Shown: positions 1 to 6,506, counted from the first letter of the stretch. The stretch is DNA of 13,391 nt from Anaerolineaceae bacterium UBA6133 (GCA_002435825.1 DIVL01000074.1:1-13391), one strand, 5' to 3'. Numbers and translations: made by a program. Notes: a model not told the origin generated them from the letters alone.

Positions 1-376
1 TGCCCAAATCTGCCAATACTCGCAAACTGTCTATTTTTGACGTTGGCTCTACAATCCTTGTAAGACATAAAGCCTCAAATACATCGTCTCGCAGTTTCGC
101 AAATCCAAGCTTTTGATATTCTTGTTGTAAGATTTTCCAAAGTAGACCCGAATAGGTCTGCCTGATTTCTACTCGGAAGCTGGATGCCGCTTCAGGAAAG
201 AGTTCCGGTTGCTTGGTGTGTAACTTGTTATGAGCTATTGCCAGCAAAACACGGAGATCCTCATCGGTATGAGCACTACCTATGTGAATAATCCGCACAA
301 CTTTACCTTTTTCTTTGAAAGCAATCTGAACAGCAGTAGCTTCACTGGCTGTTTTCACTTTTCTAATGAACGCCAT
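1..376 (-). CDS. IS1634-type (IS4 superfamily) transposase, N-terminal part, cut by the window edge
   Basis: Reading the minus strand from the ATG at 376-374 gives an uninterrupted 125-codon frame that runs off the left edge. It begins MAFIRKVKTASEATAVQIAF and contains KEKGKVVRIIHIGSAHTDED. An N-terminus of this kind, with a short basic start, 'ATAVQ', 'GKVVRI..HIGSAHT' and then a 'DL..LL..A' helix, is the pattern I recall for IS1634-family DDE transposases. The region seen is the N-terminal non-catalytic part; the DDE residues would lie left of the window, so activity cannot be judged. A TAA lies in frame 12 bp upstream of the ATG, and there is no strong Shine-Dalgarno sequence, so the start rests on the family-like N-terminus. 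The gene points away from the HTH remnant at 461-658, which it seems to have interrupted. The family call comes from motif memory, not a search. Confidence 0.8.
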   Translation of the reverse strand, partial: MAFIRKVKTASEATAVQIAFKEKGKVVRIIHIGSAHTDEDLRVLLAIAHNKLHTKQPELFPEAASSFRVEIRQTYSGLLWKILQQEYQKLGFAKLRDDVFEALCLTRIVEPTSKIDSLRVLADLG

Positions 377-472
377 GCCTACATTTTAGACTATTTTTTT
401 GCCCCCTTAGTGTCCCGAAAACCGCTCCTTTCCTCGATGAAAACGCTGTTTTTAGTAAAAGTGAGAAACTCA
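1..472 (-). mobile_element. Partial IS1634-like insertion sequence, right end only
   Basis: This is the transposase 5' region plus its upstream leader. The right boundary is an estimate: plus-strand coding similarity to a helix-turn-helix protein resumes at about 473-480, so the IS end should lie near 470. No terminal inverted repeat or target duplication can be checked because the other end is outside the window. Confidence 0.45.
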
Positions 473-484
473 GGGGGCAAAAAA
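395..484. repeat. 12-bp perfect inverted repeat between transposase and HTH remnant
   Basis: TTTTTTGCCCCC at 395-406 is the exact reverse complement of GGGGGCAAAAAA at 473-484, and the match extends 4 bp further on the inner side with one mismatch. The arms are 66 bp apart. They could form a stem at the edge of the insertion sequence, for example blocking read-through into the transposase, or mark the IS end or target. The role is not known. Confidence 0.5.
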
Positions 485-658
485 GTGCGCGAAGTGGCTC
501 GCAGGTTGTCGGTCTCGGAGGCTGACCTCTACCGGAAACAGAAAATCGCACTCGAGAGCGTTGCCCAGGTGATCGCCGATATGGAAGTGGATGGAGCAGG
601 CGCTCCCTCCGGGCAGACGAGCGAAACCAAACCTTCCAATACGAAATTAGAAGAATAA
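461..658 (+). pseudogene. C-terminal remnant of a helix-turn-helix protein, interrupted by the IS
   Basis: The plus-strand frame ending at the TAA at 656-658 encodes GGKKVREVARRLSVSEADLY followed by RKQKIALESVAQVIADMEVD and a polar tail. The segment resembles the sigma-region-4-like HTH ('REVA.RL.mSEADlYRKQr.Ai..VA..I..ME') that I recall at the end of Anaerolineae proteins. The codons upstream of about 461 (low-complexity, rich in N, F and S) look like IS leader read in the wrong frame. No convincing ribosome binding site precedes an ATG at 437 or a GTG at 461, so this is more likely a 5'-truncated gene than a 65-73-residue functional protein. Its original N-terminal domain is unknown. The left boundary is approximate. 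Confidence 0.4.
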
Positions 659-742
659 TTCGTAAACCTTTTTGCGAGCTTCTCATAGGGCTGGTAGGCT
701 GCCTTTACCGGTGTATGTAGTATACAAACGGATGAGATACTC

Positions 743-987
743 GTAGGGTCGATGGCATGCCTCGACCGGGATTGTTATATTGGCAATCCGATGAGAATCT
801 TGTAGGGTCGATGGCCTGCCTCGACCGGGATTATCTTGTGCGACCTACGGGGCAACAGGGTTGTTGTTGGTAGTTGGTCGAGGACCTTGTAGGGTCGATG
901 GCCGTGCAAAGCCTCCCCTTGCGGGATGCCTCGACCGGGATAATATCACGTGTAATTTGGTGAGGAAAAGGCAGGCCTTTTCCCTAC
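743..987. repeat. REP array (left) next to the RAYT gene
   Basis: Four hairpins, each directly preceded by GTAG. Three are on the plus strand (743-770, 802-829, 889-939) and have a GGTCGA...TCGACC stem; the first two have GGCATGCC or GGCCTGCC cores, and the third has a longer insert in the loop. One is on the minus strand (987-964): GTAG followed by GGAAAAGG-CCTG-CCTTTTCC with a perfect 8-bp stem. The plus and minus hairpins face each other, like a bacterial interspersed mosaic element. A further minus-strand GTAG at 846-849 has no obvious stem. The stretch 659-742 before the array shows nothing I can name. Confidence 0.85.
801..952 (+). repeat. 152-bp direct repeat, left copy
   Basis: Matches 1631-1782 in the same orientation with 6 mismatches and no gaps, at a fixed offset of 830 bp. 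It includes two GTAG/GGTCGA hairpins and the spacer between them. Weaker similarity continues about 15 bp upstream. The two copies bracket the RAYT gene. Confidence 0.92.
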
Positions 988-1033
988 AAGGCAACAGGGC
1001 AGTGGTTGGCGTCTTCCCTACAACAACAACAAT

Positions 1034-1510
1034 CTATCCCTTTATGAAATACTTGTCTTTCCGCCATCTGTAAACATTCATCCTTATGTATTCAGAGTGG
1101 GTCAATAAATCATTTTCATCTCTAATCACATGGTCCGAAAAGGATCCTTGCCATAATTGCAAGCCTGGGAATGCTTGCCTTGCCACCCTCGAAACGCCCG
1201 ATTTGTAAGAACCAACGATGGTTGATAACGGCGAAGTCTTTACCTGTTTCTGTAAAGAAATCAACATGTGGATATGATTGGGCATCACCACATAGTCCAA
1301 AACCTCGACACCAGCATGATGGGAACTCAACTCATTAATCTTTTCGGTAGCAATTATCCCGATTTCAGAAAAAACAATTGGGTTAAGGTCTCCATTCTTG
1401 ACAATTTCACCTAATAGATGTTGATTTTTATGACAATTAATGGTTACAAAGTAAATCCTGGCAGATGTGTAATCAAAGCCAAGCATTCTGGGTGACTTGC
1501 GTTTGAGCAT
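1034..1510 (-). CDS. REP-associated tyrosine transposase (RAYT), Y1/HUH family
   Basis: A 158-residue protein from the ATG at 1510-1508 to a TAG at 1034. It has the layout of TnpA_REP/Y1 transposases: an RIYFVTINC strand near residue 18-26, the metal-binding HxH in VVMPNHIHMLI (H79, H81), WQGSFSDHVIRDENDL around 120-135, and a C-terminal EYIRMN helix whose Y141 aligns with the catalytic tyrosine of the family. In established RAYTs this enzyme nicks and joins single-stranded REP hairpins by recognising a GTAG or GGAG tetranucleotide 5' of the stem. Here it is flanked by REP arrays carrying exactly that GTAG, which supports the call independently. All key residues are present, so it may be active. 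No strong Shine-Dalgarno sequence is seen; ATG at residue 9 is an alternative start. Confidence 0.92.
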   Translation of the reverse strand: MLKRKSPRMLGFDYTSARIYFVTINCHKNQHLLGEIVKNGDLNPIVFSEIGIIATEKINELSSHHAGVEVLDYVVMPNHIHMLISLQKQVKTSPLSTIVGSYKSGVSRVARQAFPGLQLWQGSFSDHVIRDENDLLTHSEYIRMNVYRWRKDKYFIKG

Positions 1511-1572
1511 GTGAAGATTTTACTCTACAAAATCAGCAAGATGTTATTGTTGGAATGATGTTGAATGTCCTT

Positions 1573-1864
1573 GTAGGGTCGACGGCATGCCTCGACCGGA
1601 ATTGTTGTGTGAGAAATCCAATGAGGACCTTGTAGGGTCGATGGCATGCCTCGACCGGGATTATCTTGTGCGACCTACGGGGCAACAGGGTTGTGGTTGG
1701 TAATTGGTCGAGGACCTTGTAGGGTCGATGGCCGTGCAAAGCCTCCCCTTGCGGGATGTCTCGACCGGGATGATATCGCGTGGGAAATATAATAAGGAAA
1801 ACACAGGCCTTTTCCCTACGGGGCGCAGGCATGCATTTGAGGAAGAGGCAGGTTTTTTCCCTAC
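1573..1864. repeat. REP array (right) next to the RAYT gene
   Basis: Five GTAG-preceded hairpins. Plus strand: 1573-1599, 1632-1659 and the long-loop form 1719-1769, all with a GGTCGA...TCGACC stem. Minus strand: 1819-1796 (GGAAAAGGCCTGTGTTTTCC, one weak pair) and 1864-1841 (GGAAAAAACCTGCCTCTTCC, imperfect). The order and facing orientation copy the left array, with one extra minus-strand unit. A minus-strand GTAG at 1676-1679 again lacks a clear stem. Confidence 0.85.
1631..1782 (+). repeat. 152-bp direct repeat, right copy
   Basis: Same-orientation copy of 801-952 with 6 substitutions in 152 bp. It holds two plus-strand GTAG hairpins and their spacer. The low divergence implies recent duplication or gene conversion between the arrays flanking the transposase. 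Confidence 0.92.
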
Positions 1865-1938
1865 GGCGGTTGGTAAGGATTTGATTAAGCCTTGAGTTTC
1901 CTATTCTTTCCAAACTGGCACGATTGGTGCAATGTAAA

Positions 1939-1960
1939 ATGCTGAATATTACTTCAGCAT
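1939..1960. promoter_or_regulatory. 8-bp inverted repeat upstream of ftsK
   Basis: ATGCTGAA (1939-1946) and TTCAGCAT (1953-1960) are perfect reverse complements with a 6-nt spacer, 26 bp before the ftsK start. It lacks a T-tract, so it is not a normal terminator. An operator for a dimeric regulator or an mRNA 5' hairpin are both possible. No convincing -35/-10 pair was found nearby. Confidence 0.4.
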
Positions 1961-1986
1961 AACTCGCTGCATGAACGGAGAAACCT

Positions 1987-4302
1987 GTGAGCCAGACCGC
2001 CAACAAGAGCCGCGCGAGCGACTCAGCCAAAATGAAACAAGCAGCTGAAGCGGCAGCCCTAAAGGCTGAAGCCCAGGCGAGAGCCAATAAAGAAAGACTG
2101 ATCAGGGTAGGGTGGGATTTTGCCGGTTTGGTGCTGCTGGTGATGGGGGCGCTTCTGATCCTGGCAGTGCTTGGGATCACGCATGGGCGCGTTGTGGATG
2201 CCGGGGCAGCCATGCTGCGGCGTTGGTTCGGCTATGGGCGCTTTATCGTTGCGGCGGCTGTTTTTTCCGCCGGCTGGCTGCTTTTGCTCTGGCGTAAAAA
2301 TCAAGCCAGGCAAGTCAATCTACTGCGCGTTATCGTGGTGGAAGTCGCGTTTTTCCTGCTGCTAGGGGCTCTCTCGGCATTCTTCAACGATACAGTTAGC
2401 AGTGTGAACGCAGGGACGAGCGCTGCTGGGATCAGCGGCTATGGCGTGGCTTTTCCTTTGATAAGTCTGATCACACGCATCCCTGCCGGGATTTTTTTGC
2501 TCGTCCTTGGCCTGATCACGCTACTTTTTGGGCTGGACCTGGTCGGTCGGCTGGATCGTTGGGCGAGGATGAAACTGGGAGAGACTACCCAAACGAAACA
2601 GCAGTTGCCCACCTTCCTTGAAATTCCACCTGTGGTTTCTGCCAGGAAAGCCCAGCCTGCTCTTGCCGAGCGTAAACCTGTTCGTAAGCAACAAGGTCAG
2701 GCACAACTCCCGCTGCAATATCGTAAAAACTACACAGAGATGGAAGAAGATGAGATACAGAACCCCATCAAATATCACCGTCCTGAAGGTTTGCCGCCTC
2801 TGACATTGCTTGAGAACGAAAAAACGGTCGCCACCAACCAGGCTACCATCAACATGAACGCCGGTTTGCTGGAGAAAACCCTGATCGAGTTTGGCGTTCC
2901 TGCCAAAGTGGTCGGCTACCGGGTGGGACCCACCGTGACCCAATACGCGGTCGAGCCGGGTTACATCGAAAGGGCTGGTCAGGACGACAAACAAAAAGTA
3001 CGCATTTCCAAAATTTCAGGTCTCTCCAAGGACCTGGCTCTGGCACTGAAGGCGGAAAGGTTGCGCATTGTGGCTCCTGTGCCGGGTAAATCCTACGTGG
3101 GGGTGGAAGTGCCAAATACGGAACACATGCTTGTGCGGCTGCGCCCTCTGCTCGAATCGGAAGAATTTGCTCGCATCAACTCACCGCTGGCAATTCCACT
3201 TGGCAGAGGTGTCTCTGGTGAACCAATCGTCTCGGATCTTTCCACCATGCCCCACCTGCTCATTGCCGGCACGACCAATTCCGGTAAGTCCATTTGTATC
3301 GCCGCAATTACCATGTCACTGGTGCTCAACAACCATCCCGACGATCTCAAACTGGTGATGATCGATCCGAAACGGGTGGAGCTGAAGCGCTTCAGCGGCT
3401 TACCGCACCTCTATGGCGAGGTCGAAACCGAAGTTGAGCGCATCATGGGCGTTTTGCGATGGGCTACCACGGAGATGGAAAACCGTTATCGCCTGCTGGA
3501 GAGCACCCGGGCAAGGAACCTTGACTCTTACAATGCCAAAATGATGAAGGTGGGCAAACCGAAGTTGCCGCGTATCGTGATCCTGATCGACGAGTTGGCG
3601 GACCTGATGCTCAATTCAGCTGATCAGACCCAGGATCAAATTGTGCGCCTGGCTCAGAAAGCGCGCGCAATTGGTATCCATCTGGTGGTTGCCACACAAC
3701 GCCCCAGTGTGGATGTGGTTACAGGCGTTATCAAGGCAAACTTCCCCACCCGGATTGCCTTTACAGTTGCATCGCAGGTGGACTCCAGGGTCATTCTCGA
3801 CCAGCCTGGCGCTGAAACACTGCTTGGGAGGGGCGATATGCTCTTCGTGCATCCCGAGACTGGAATGCAGAGGTCCCAGGGCGTCATGATCACCGACCCG
3901 GAAATCCGGTCTGTCATCAAATGGTGGCATGAAAACGCAGACACCAGGCACAAAGAGCAGCTCGACCTGCCCGTGCCGGAACCTGCAAAACCCACCGCGC
4001 ATCCTGCGGAGAAAGCTGCAAGTGAACCAGCAGAAGAAGAGGCACCCTGGGAAGAGGTCATTCAAGAAAATCAACCCGAAGACAGCGACGAGACACTCAT
4101 CAATCAGGCGATTGACCTCGTGCGGCGCAGCCGGCGGGCAAGCGCATCGTATCTGCAGCGCCACATGCGCCTGGGATACCCTCGCGCAGCCTGGCTGATT
4201 GACCAGCTTGAAGCACGCGGTGTGCTTGGACCCGCGCAAAGCGGTGGAAAAGACCGTGAAATCCTGCTTGACCCGCCTGAACCTGAGGAGGAAGAAGAAT
4301 AA
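1987..4302 (+). CDS. ftsK: DNA translocase FtsK/SpoIIIE
   Basis: A 771-residue membrane-anchored ATPase that pumps double-stranded DNA through the closing septum and helps chromosome dimer resolution. A basic, coiled-coil-like N-terminus (1-40) is followed by four predicted membrane helices (about 42-66, 85-102, 112-130, 152-182) and a short polar linker. The motor comes next, with its alpha/beta core from about residue 265. Walker A is GTTNSGKS (428-435) and Walker B is IVILIDE (530-536). DPKRVELKRF and VATQRPSVDVVTGVIKANFP are hallmark segments. A winged-helix gamma domain (about 698-762, NQAIDLVRRSRRASASYLQR) would read polar DNA motifs. The start is GTG at 1987, chosen because GGAG (1977-1980) sits 6 nt upstream. 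The linker is short compared with E. coli FtsK, as in SpoIIIE/SftA-like forms. It is first in an operon; its stop abuts the next ATG, and its acidic 3' end (PEPEEEEE) supplies a purine-rich ribosome binding site for it. Confidence 0.96.
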   Translation: MSQTANKSRASDSAKMKQAAEAAALKAEAQARANKERLIRVGWDFAGLVLLVMGALLILAVLGITHGRVVDAGAAMLRRWFGYGRFIVAAAVFSAGWLLLLWRKNQARQVNLLRVIVVEVAFFLLLGALSAFFNDTVSSVNAGTSAAGISGYGVAFPLISLITRIPAGIFLLVLGLITLLFGLDLVGRLDRWARMKLGETTQTKQQLPTFLEIPPVVSARKAQPALAERKPVRKQQGQAQLPLQYRKNYTEMEEDEIQNPIKYHRPEGLPPLTLLENEKTVATNQATINMNAGLLEKTLIEFGVPAKVVGYRVGPTVTQYAVEPGYIERAGQDDKQKVRISKISGLSKDLALALKAERLRIVAPVPGKSYVGVEVPNTEHMLVRLRPLLESEEFARINSPLAIPLGRGVSGEPIVSDLSTMPHLLIAGTTNSGKSICIAAITMSLVLNNHPDDLKLVMIDPKRVELKRFSGLPHLYGEVETEVERIMGVLRWATTEMENRYRLLESTRARNLDSYNAKMMKVGKPKLPRIVILIDELADLMLNSADQTQDQIVRLAQKARAIGIHLVVATQRPSVDVVTGVIKANFPTRIAFTVASQVDSRVILDQPGAETLLGRGDMLFVHPETGMQRSQGVMITDPEIRSVIKWWHENADTRHKEQLDLPVPEPAKPTAHPAEKAASEPAEEEAPWEEVIQENQPEDSDETLINQAIDLVRRSRRASASYLQRHMRLGYPRAAWLIDQLEARGVLGPAQSGGKDREILLDPPEPEEEEE

Positions 4303-4902
4303 ATGCGCAAAACCAAGCCGGATTTTGAGTCGTTTCTTCGGAGAACCTTCCAGAAACCGCTGGATGCTATTGCTGGTTTCCTGTTGAAATTGGGAATTTC
4401 TGCGAACTTCATCACACTGTTCGGTCTGATTGGCGACGTCGTAGCAGCGTACTTGATCGCAAGGGGAATGCTGCTGGCGGGCGGGTTGGTGGCGGCTTTT
4501 ATGGCACCCCTGGATGCGGTGGATGGGGCGCTGGCGCGCAAAACGGGTGTGGTTGGCAAGTTTGGCGCTTTCCTTGATTCGGTGATAGATCGCTATGATG
4601 AAATGATCCTCCTGGCAGGCGTGCTGTATCATTTTCAGACTCAAGCTTATACACTGGCGATTATGCTAACCTACGCCGCACTCTGCGGCTCGCTGCTTGT
4701 TTCATACACCCGTGCCCGCGCAGAAGGGCTTGGTTTCTCCGGCAAAGCCGGCTTTTTCAGCCGCATTGAACGGTCCATCGTCCTCATACTCGGTCTGGTG
4801 TTTAATCAACTTCTTATTTCCGTTGGTATAATAGCTATTATGGCTAATGTAACCGCACTCCAGCGGATTATCTTCGTCTGGAAGCAATCTAAGCAAGCTT
4901 AA
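4303..4902 (+). CDS. CDP-alcohol phosphatidyltransferase (PgsA/PIP-synthase-like)
   Basis: A 199-residue integral membrane enzyme that transfers a phosphatidyl group from CDP-diacylglycerol to an alcohol. The diagnostic DGx2ARx8Gx3Dx3D motif is complete: D74-G75, A78-R79, G88, D92, D96, plus the preceding D71. About six membrane segments are predicted. The exact acceptor cannot be fixed from sequence. The SYTRARAE segment and ERSIVLILG near the C-terminus recall phosphatidylinositol-phosphate and archaetidylinositol-phosphate synthases more than classical glycerophosphate PgsA, but this is a motif impression. The ATG directly follows the ftsK TAA with no gap, and the AGGAGG-like run in the ftsK tail serves as Shine-Dalgarno, suggesting translational coupling. 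lgt, the next gene, consumes phosphatidylglycerol, so a phospholipid product fits the context. Confidence 0.9.
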   Translation: MRKTKPDFESFLRRTFQKPLDAIAGFLLKLGISANFITLFGLIGDVVAAYLIARGMLLAGGLVAAFMAPLDAVDGALARKTGVVGKFGAFLDSVIDRYDEMILLAGVLYHFQTQAYTLAIMLTYAALCGSLLVSYTRARAEGLGFSGKAGFFSRIERSIVLILGLVFNQLLISVGIIAIMANVTALQRIIFVWKQSKQA

Positions 4903-4930
4903 TTCTCAACGGTTACGGAAAGGAAACTTC

Positions 4931-5998
4931 ATGCCTCAAGATTTTAATATCGGTCCATTAACTATCCGTTTTTATGCGATCATTATCATTGTTGGTGCTA
5001 TTTTAGGTGCATGGTTGGCTTCGAGACAGGCGAAACGGGCAGGTCGTGATCCTGAAATCATCCTTGATATGCTTCCCTGGCTGCTGATCGGCGGCATCAT
5101 TGGCGCACGCCTCTGGCACGTTTTCACCCCATCCGCCTCCAACCAGGCTATGGGAGTCACCACCGAAAATTACCTCCGCAACCCGATCGAGATCCTCAAG
5201 ATATGGAAAGGCGGGCTCGGCATTGCTGGCGGTGTAATTGGTGGAGCGCTGACTCTCATTATTTACTGCAGATCTAAAAAGCTCAATTTCCTTGAGTGGG
5301 TTGACTATATTGCCCCCGGTCTTCTCATCGGACAAGCCGTCGGCAGGTGGGGAAACTTCGTTAACCAGGAAGTTTATGGTGGTCCTTCAAACCTCCCCTG
5401 GGCAATCACCATCGACCCACCTTACCGCATTCAGGGCTTCGAACAGGTTGCGAAATACCACCCGCTCTTTCTTTACGAGAGCATCCTTACTTTACTTTCA
5501 GCCGGTTTGCTCTTGTTGATCAATCGGAAATGGCGCAAAAAGTTGTTTACAGGCGATTTGTTCTTTCTTTACCTGGTGCTCTACCCAACCTTCCGCTTCT
5601 TCCTTGAATTCCTGCGTTTGGATCCTTCACCGGTCAATGGGATCAATATTAATCAAACCTTTATGCTGATTGTGGCGATTTTTGCTGCGCTTCTGCTGGT
5701 TTTACGCCACACTGTTTGGGCAAAAAACCTGGAGGCTAAGGAACAAAAGCTGGCTGATGAATTAGCTGCTGAGATTGAGACTAAGAAACTTGCTTCATCT
5801 GAGGCGGAGGTTGAAGCGGAAAGTGTTAAAGAAGCAGCAGTAGAAGTAAAACAGGATCTTGGAAATGCTTTGGAAGAGACTGAAGAGGCAGCACCTGAGG
5901 TTGAACTGGTTGATGAAGAAAACATCCTGGAAGGTGAATCCTTACCCGAGGCTGATCTAAAACTTGAGGATGATATTTCATCCTATCCGAACGATTAG
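4931..5998 (+). CDS. lgt: Phosphatidylglycerol-prolipoprotein diacylglyceryl transferase with acidic C-terminal tail
   Basis: Lgt moves diacylglycerol from phosphatidylglycerol to the lipobox cysteine of prolipoproteins in the cytoplasmic membrane. The 355-residue protein has about seven membrane helices within residues 1-262 and the Lgt signature GQAVGRWGNFVNQEVYG (134-150), including R139, N142 and E147. GARLWHVF (58-65), HPLFLYES (177-184) and FRFFLEFLR (221-229) are further family blocks. In GGLGIAGGVIGG (94-105) the histidine of E. coli Lgt (H103) is replaced by alanine, a position that also varies in other phyla. Family members are usually 260-300 residues; here about 90 extra residues (266-355) form a glutamate-rich, probably disordered cytosolic tail. 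AGGAAA (4921-4926) precedes the ATG. It is the third gene of the ftsK operon, 28 bp after the phosphatidyltransferase, and is followed by a terminator. Confidence 0.95.
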   Translation: MPQDFNIGPLTIRFYAIIIIVGAILGAWLASRQAKRAGRDPEIILDMLPWLLIGGIIGARLWHVFTPSASNQAMGVTTENYLRNPIEILKIWKGGLGIAGGVIGGALTLIIYCRSKKLNFLEWVDYIAPGLLIGQAVGRWGNFVNQEVYGGPSNLPWAITIDPPYRIQGFEQVAKYHPLFLYESILTLLSAGLLLLINRKWRKKLFTGDLFFLYLVLYPTFRFFLEFLRLDPSPVNGININQTFMLIVAIFAALLLVLRHTVWAKNLEAKEQKLADELAAEIETKKLASSEAEVEAESVKEAAVEVKQDLGNALEETEEAAPEVELVDEENILEGESLPEADLKLEDDISSYPND

Positions 5999-6021
5999 TT
6001 GATCTTTTGGACAAAACCATG

Positions 6022-6051
6022 AACGGATGAGCTCACGCTCGTCCGTTTTTT
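6022..6051 (+). terminator. Rho-independent terminator of the ftsK-lgt operon
   Basis: AACGGATGAGC (6022-6032) pairs with GCTCGTCCGTT (6037-6047) around a TCAC loop, with only one T-G wobble, and runs into a T-tract (6046-6051). It lies 24 bp after the lgt stop. Confidence 0.92.
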
Positions 6052-6157
6052 ATCTATTTTGTCGTAGGGAAGGGGCTTGTGTCAAGACAATGATGGTTTA
6101 CATGGTGTTTAGGGTGATTATTTACACTTTTATCCTCCAAACACATCATCTCGGATC

Positions 6158-6180
6158 GTAGAGGCAACCCCGTGTTTGCC
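6158..6180 (+). repeat. REP-like GTAG hairpin
   Basis: GTAG (6158-6161) is followed by A and a GGCAA...TTGCC stem with a short loop. The stem sequence differs from the RAYT-flanking REPs but has the same architecture. A degenerate relative, GTAG at 6064-6067 followed by GGAAGGGGCTTG, has no full stem. Confidence 0.6.
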
Positions 6181-6188
6181 ATAGTGGC

Positions 6189-6214
6189 GGGTAACCACGG
6201 GGGGTTACCCCTAC
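6189..6214 (-). repeat. REP-like GTAG hairpin
   Basis: On the minus strand GTAG (6214-6211) is followed at once by GGGTAACC and, after a 6-nt loop, GGTTACCC: a perfect 8-bp stem. It faces the hairpin at 6158-6180, as in a BIME pair. Confidence 0.78.
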
Positions 6215-6243
6215 GTTTGGGGGTTCGAGGGAAGGTAGCTTTT

Positions 6244-6269
6244 GTAGGGGCAGACCCCCGTTTCTGCCC
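6244..6269 (+). repeat. REP-like GTAG hairpin
   Basis: GTAG (6244-6247) is followed at once by GGGCAGA (6248-6254) and TCTGCCC (6263-6269), a perfect 7-bp stem with an 8-nt loop. Downstream, 6270-6355 contains a short near-repeat of 'TGTAAACAATCA' (6278-6289 and 6301-6312) and nothing else I can name. Confidence 0.78.
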
Positions 6270-6355
6270 TAAAGACTGTAAACAATCACTTTGTATAAAG
6301 TGTAAACAATCATACTTGTCTAAAAAGCTTGACCCCTTCCGCAATTTGGCCAGAC

Positions 6356-6380
6356 GGAACGGCGCAAGGCCGTTCCCTAC
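6356..6380 (-). repeat. REP-like GTAG hairpin
   Basis: On the minus strand GTAG (6380-6377) is followed at once by GGAACGGC and, after a 5-nt loop, GCCGTTCC, a perfect 8-bp stem. Same design as the unit at 987-964 but with an unrelated stem. Confidence 0.78.
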
Positions 6381-6445
6381 GAGGATCATTCAAATCACAG
6401 AAAGCGAAACAATTAGTGTGCATTGGCAATAAGTGAAAAATCATA

Positions 6446-6506
6446 GTAGGGTGGGTTGGCGTCACGGAGCGTTTTCGGGAGTACACCTTGCGATAGCCTA
6501 CCCACC
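6446..6506 (+). repeat. Long-loop REP-like GTAG hairpin
   Basis: GTAG (6446-6449) is followed at once by GGTGGGTTGGC (6450-6460), which pairs 10 of 11 with GCCTACCCACC (6496-6506) across a 35-nt loop. It resembles the widespread 'GTAGGGTGGGT' intergenic elements of Chloroflexota and other phyla. Nothing recognisable lies between 6507 and 6755, where the tyrS promoter should be. Confidence 0.7.

Noticed and set aside
743..1864. CRISPR array
   Set aside because: Repeats are palindromic, face both ways and have irregular spacing; no uniform spacers and no cas genes.
1916..1931. Sigma-54-like site (TGGCACG-N4-GTGCA) before ftsK
   Set aside because: GG and GC have the right spacing, but to my knowledge sigma-54 is rare in this phylum, ftsK is a housekeeping gene, and no enhancer-binding protein site is seen. 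Chance is likely.
1533..2213. 226-codon minus-strand open frame
   Set aside because: It covers the REP array and the antisense of ftsK; low-complexity, repeat-derived peptides.
3616..4644. 342-codon minus-strand open frame
   Set aside because: Lies antisense to ftsK and the phosphatidyltransferase gene, both certain; composition typical of a shadow frame.
6172..6432. 86-codon plus-strand open frame in the lgt-tyrS gap
   Set aside because: Made largely of three GTAG hairpins; no ribosome site and no recognisable protein.
6440..6475. Possible T-box antiterminator (AGGGTGGGTTGGCG) upstream of tyrS
   Set aside because: It resembles AGGGTGG.ACCGCG only superficially; it lacks the rest of the T-box and fits better as the left arm of the GTAG hairpin at 6446-6506.
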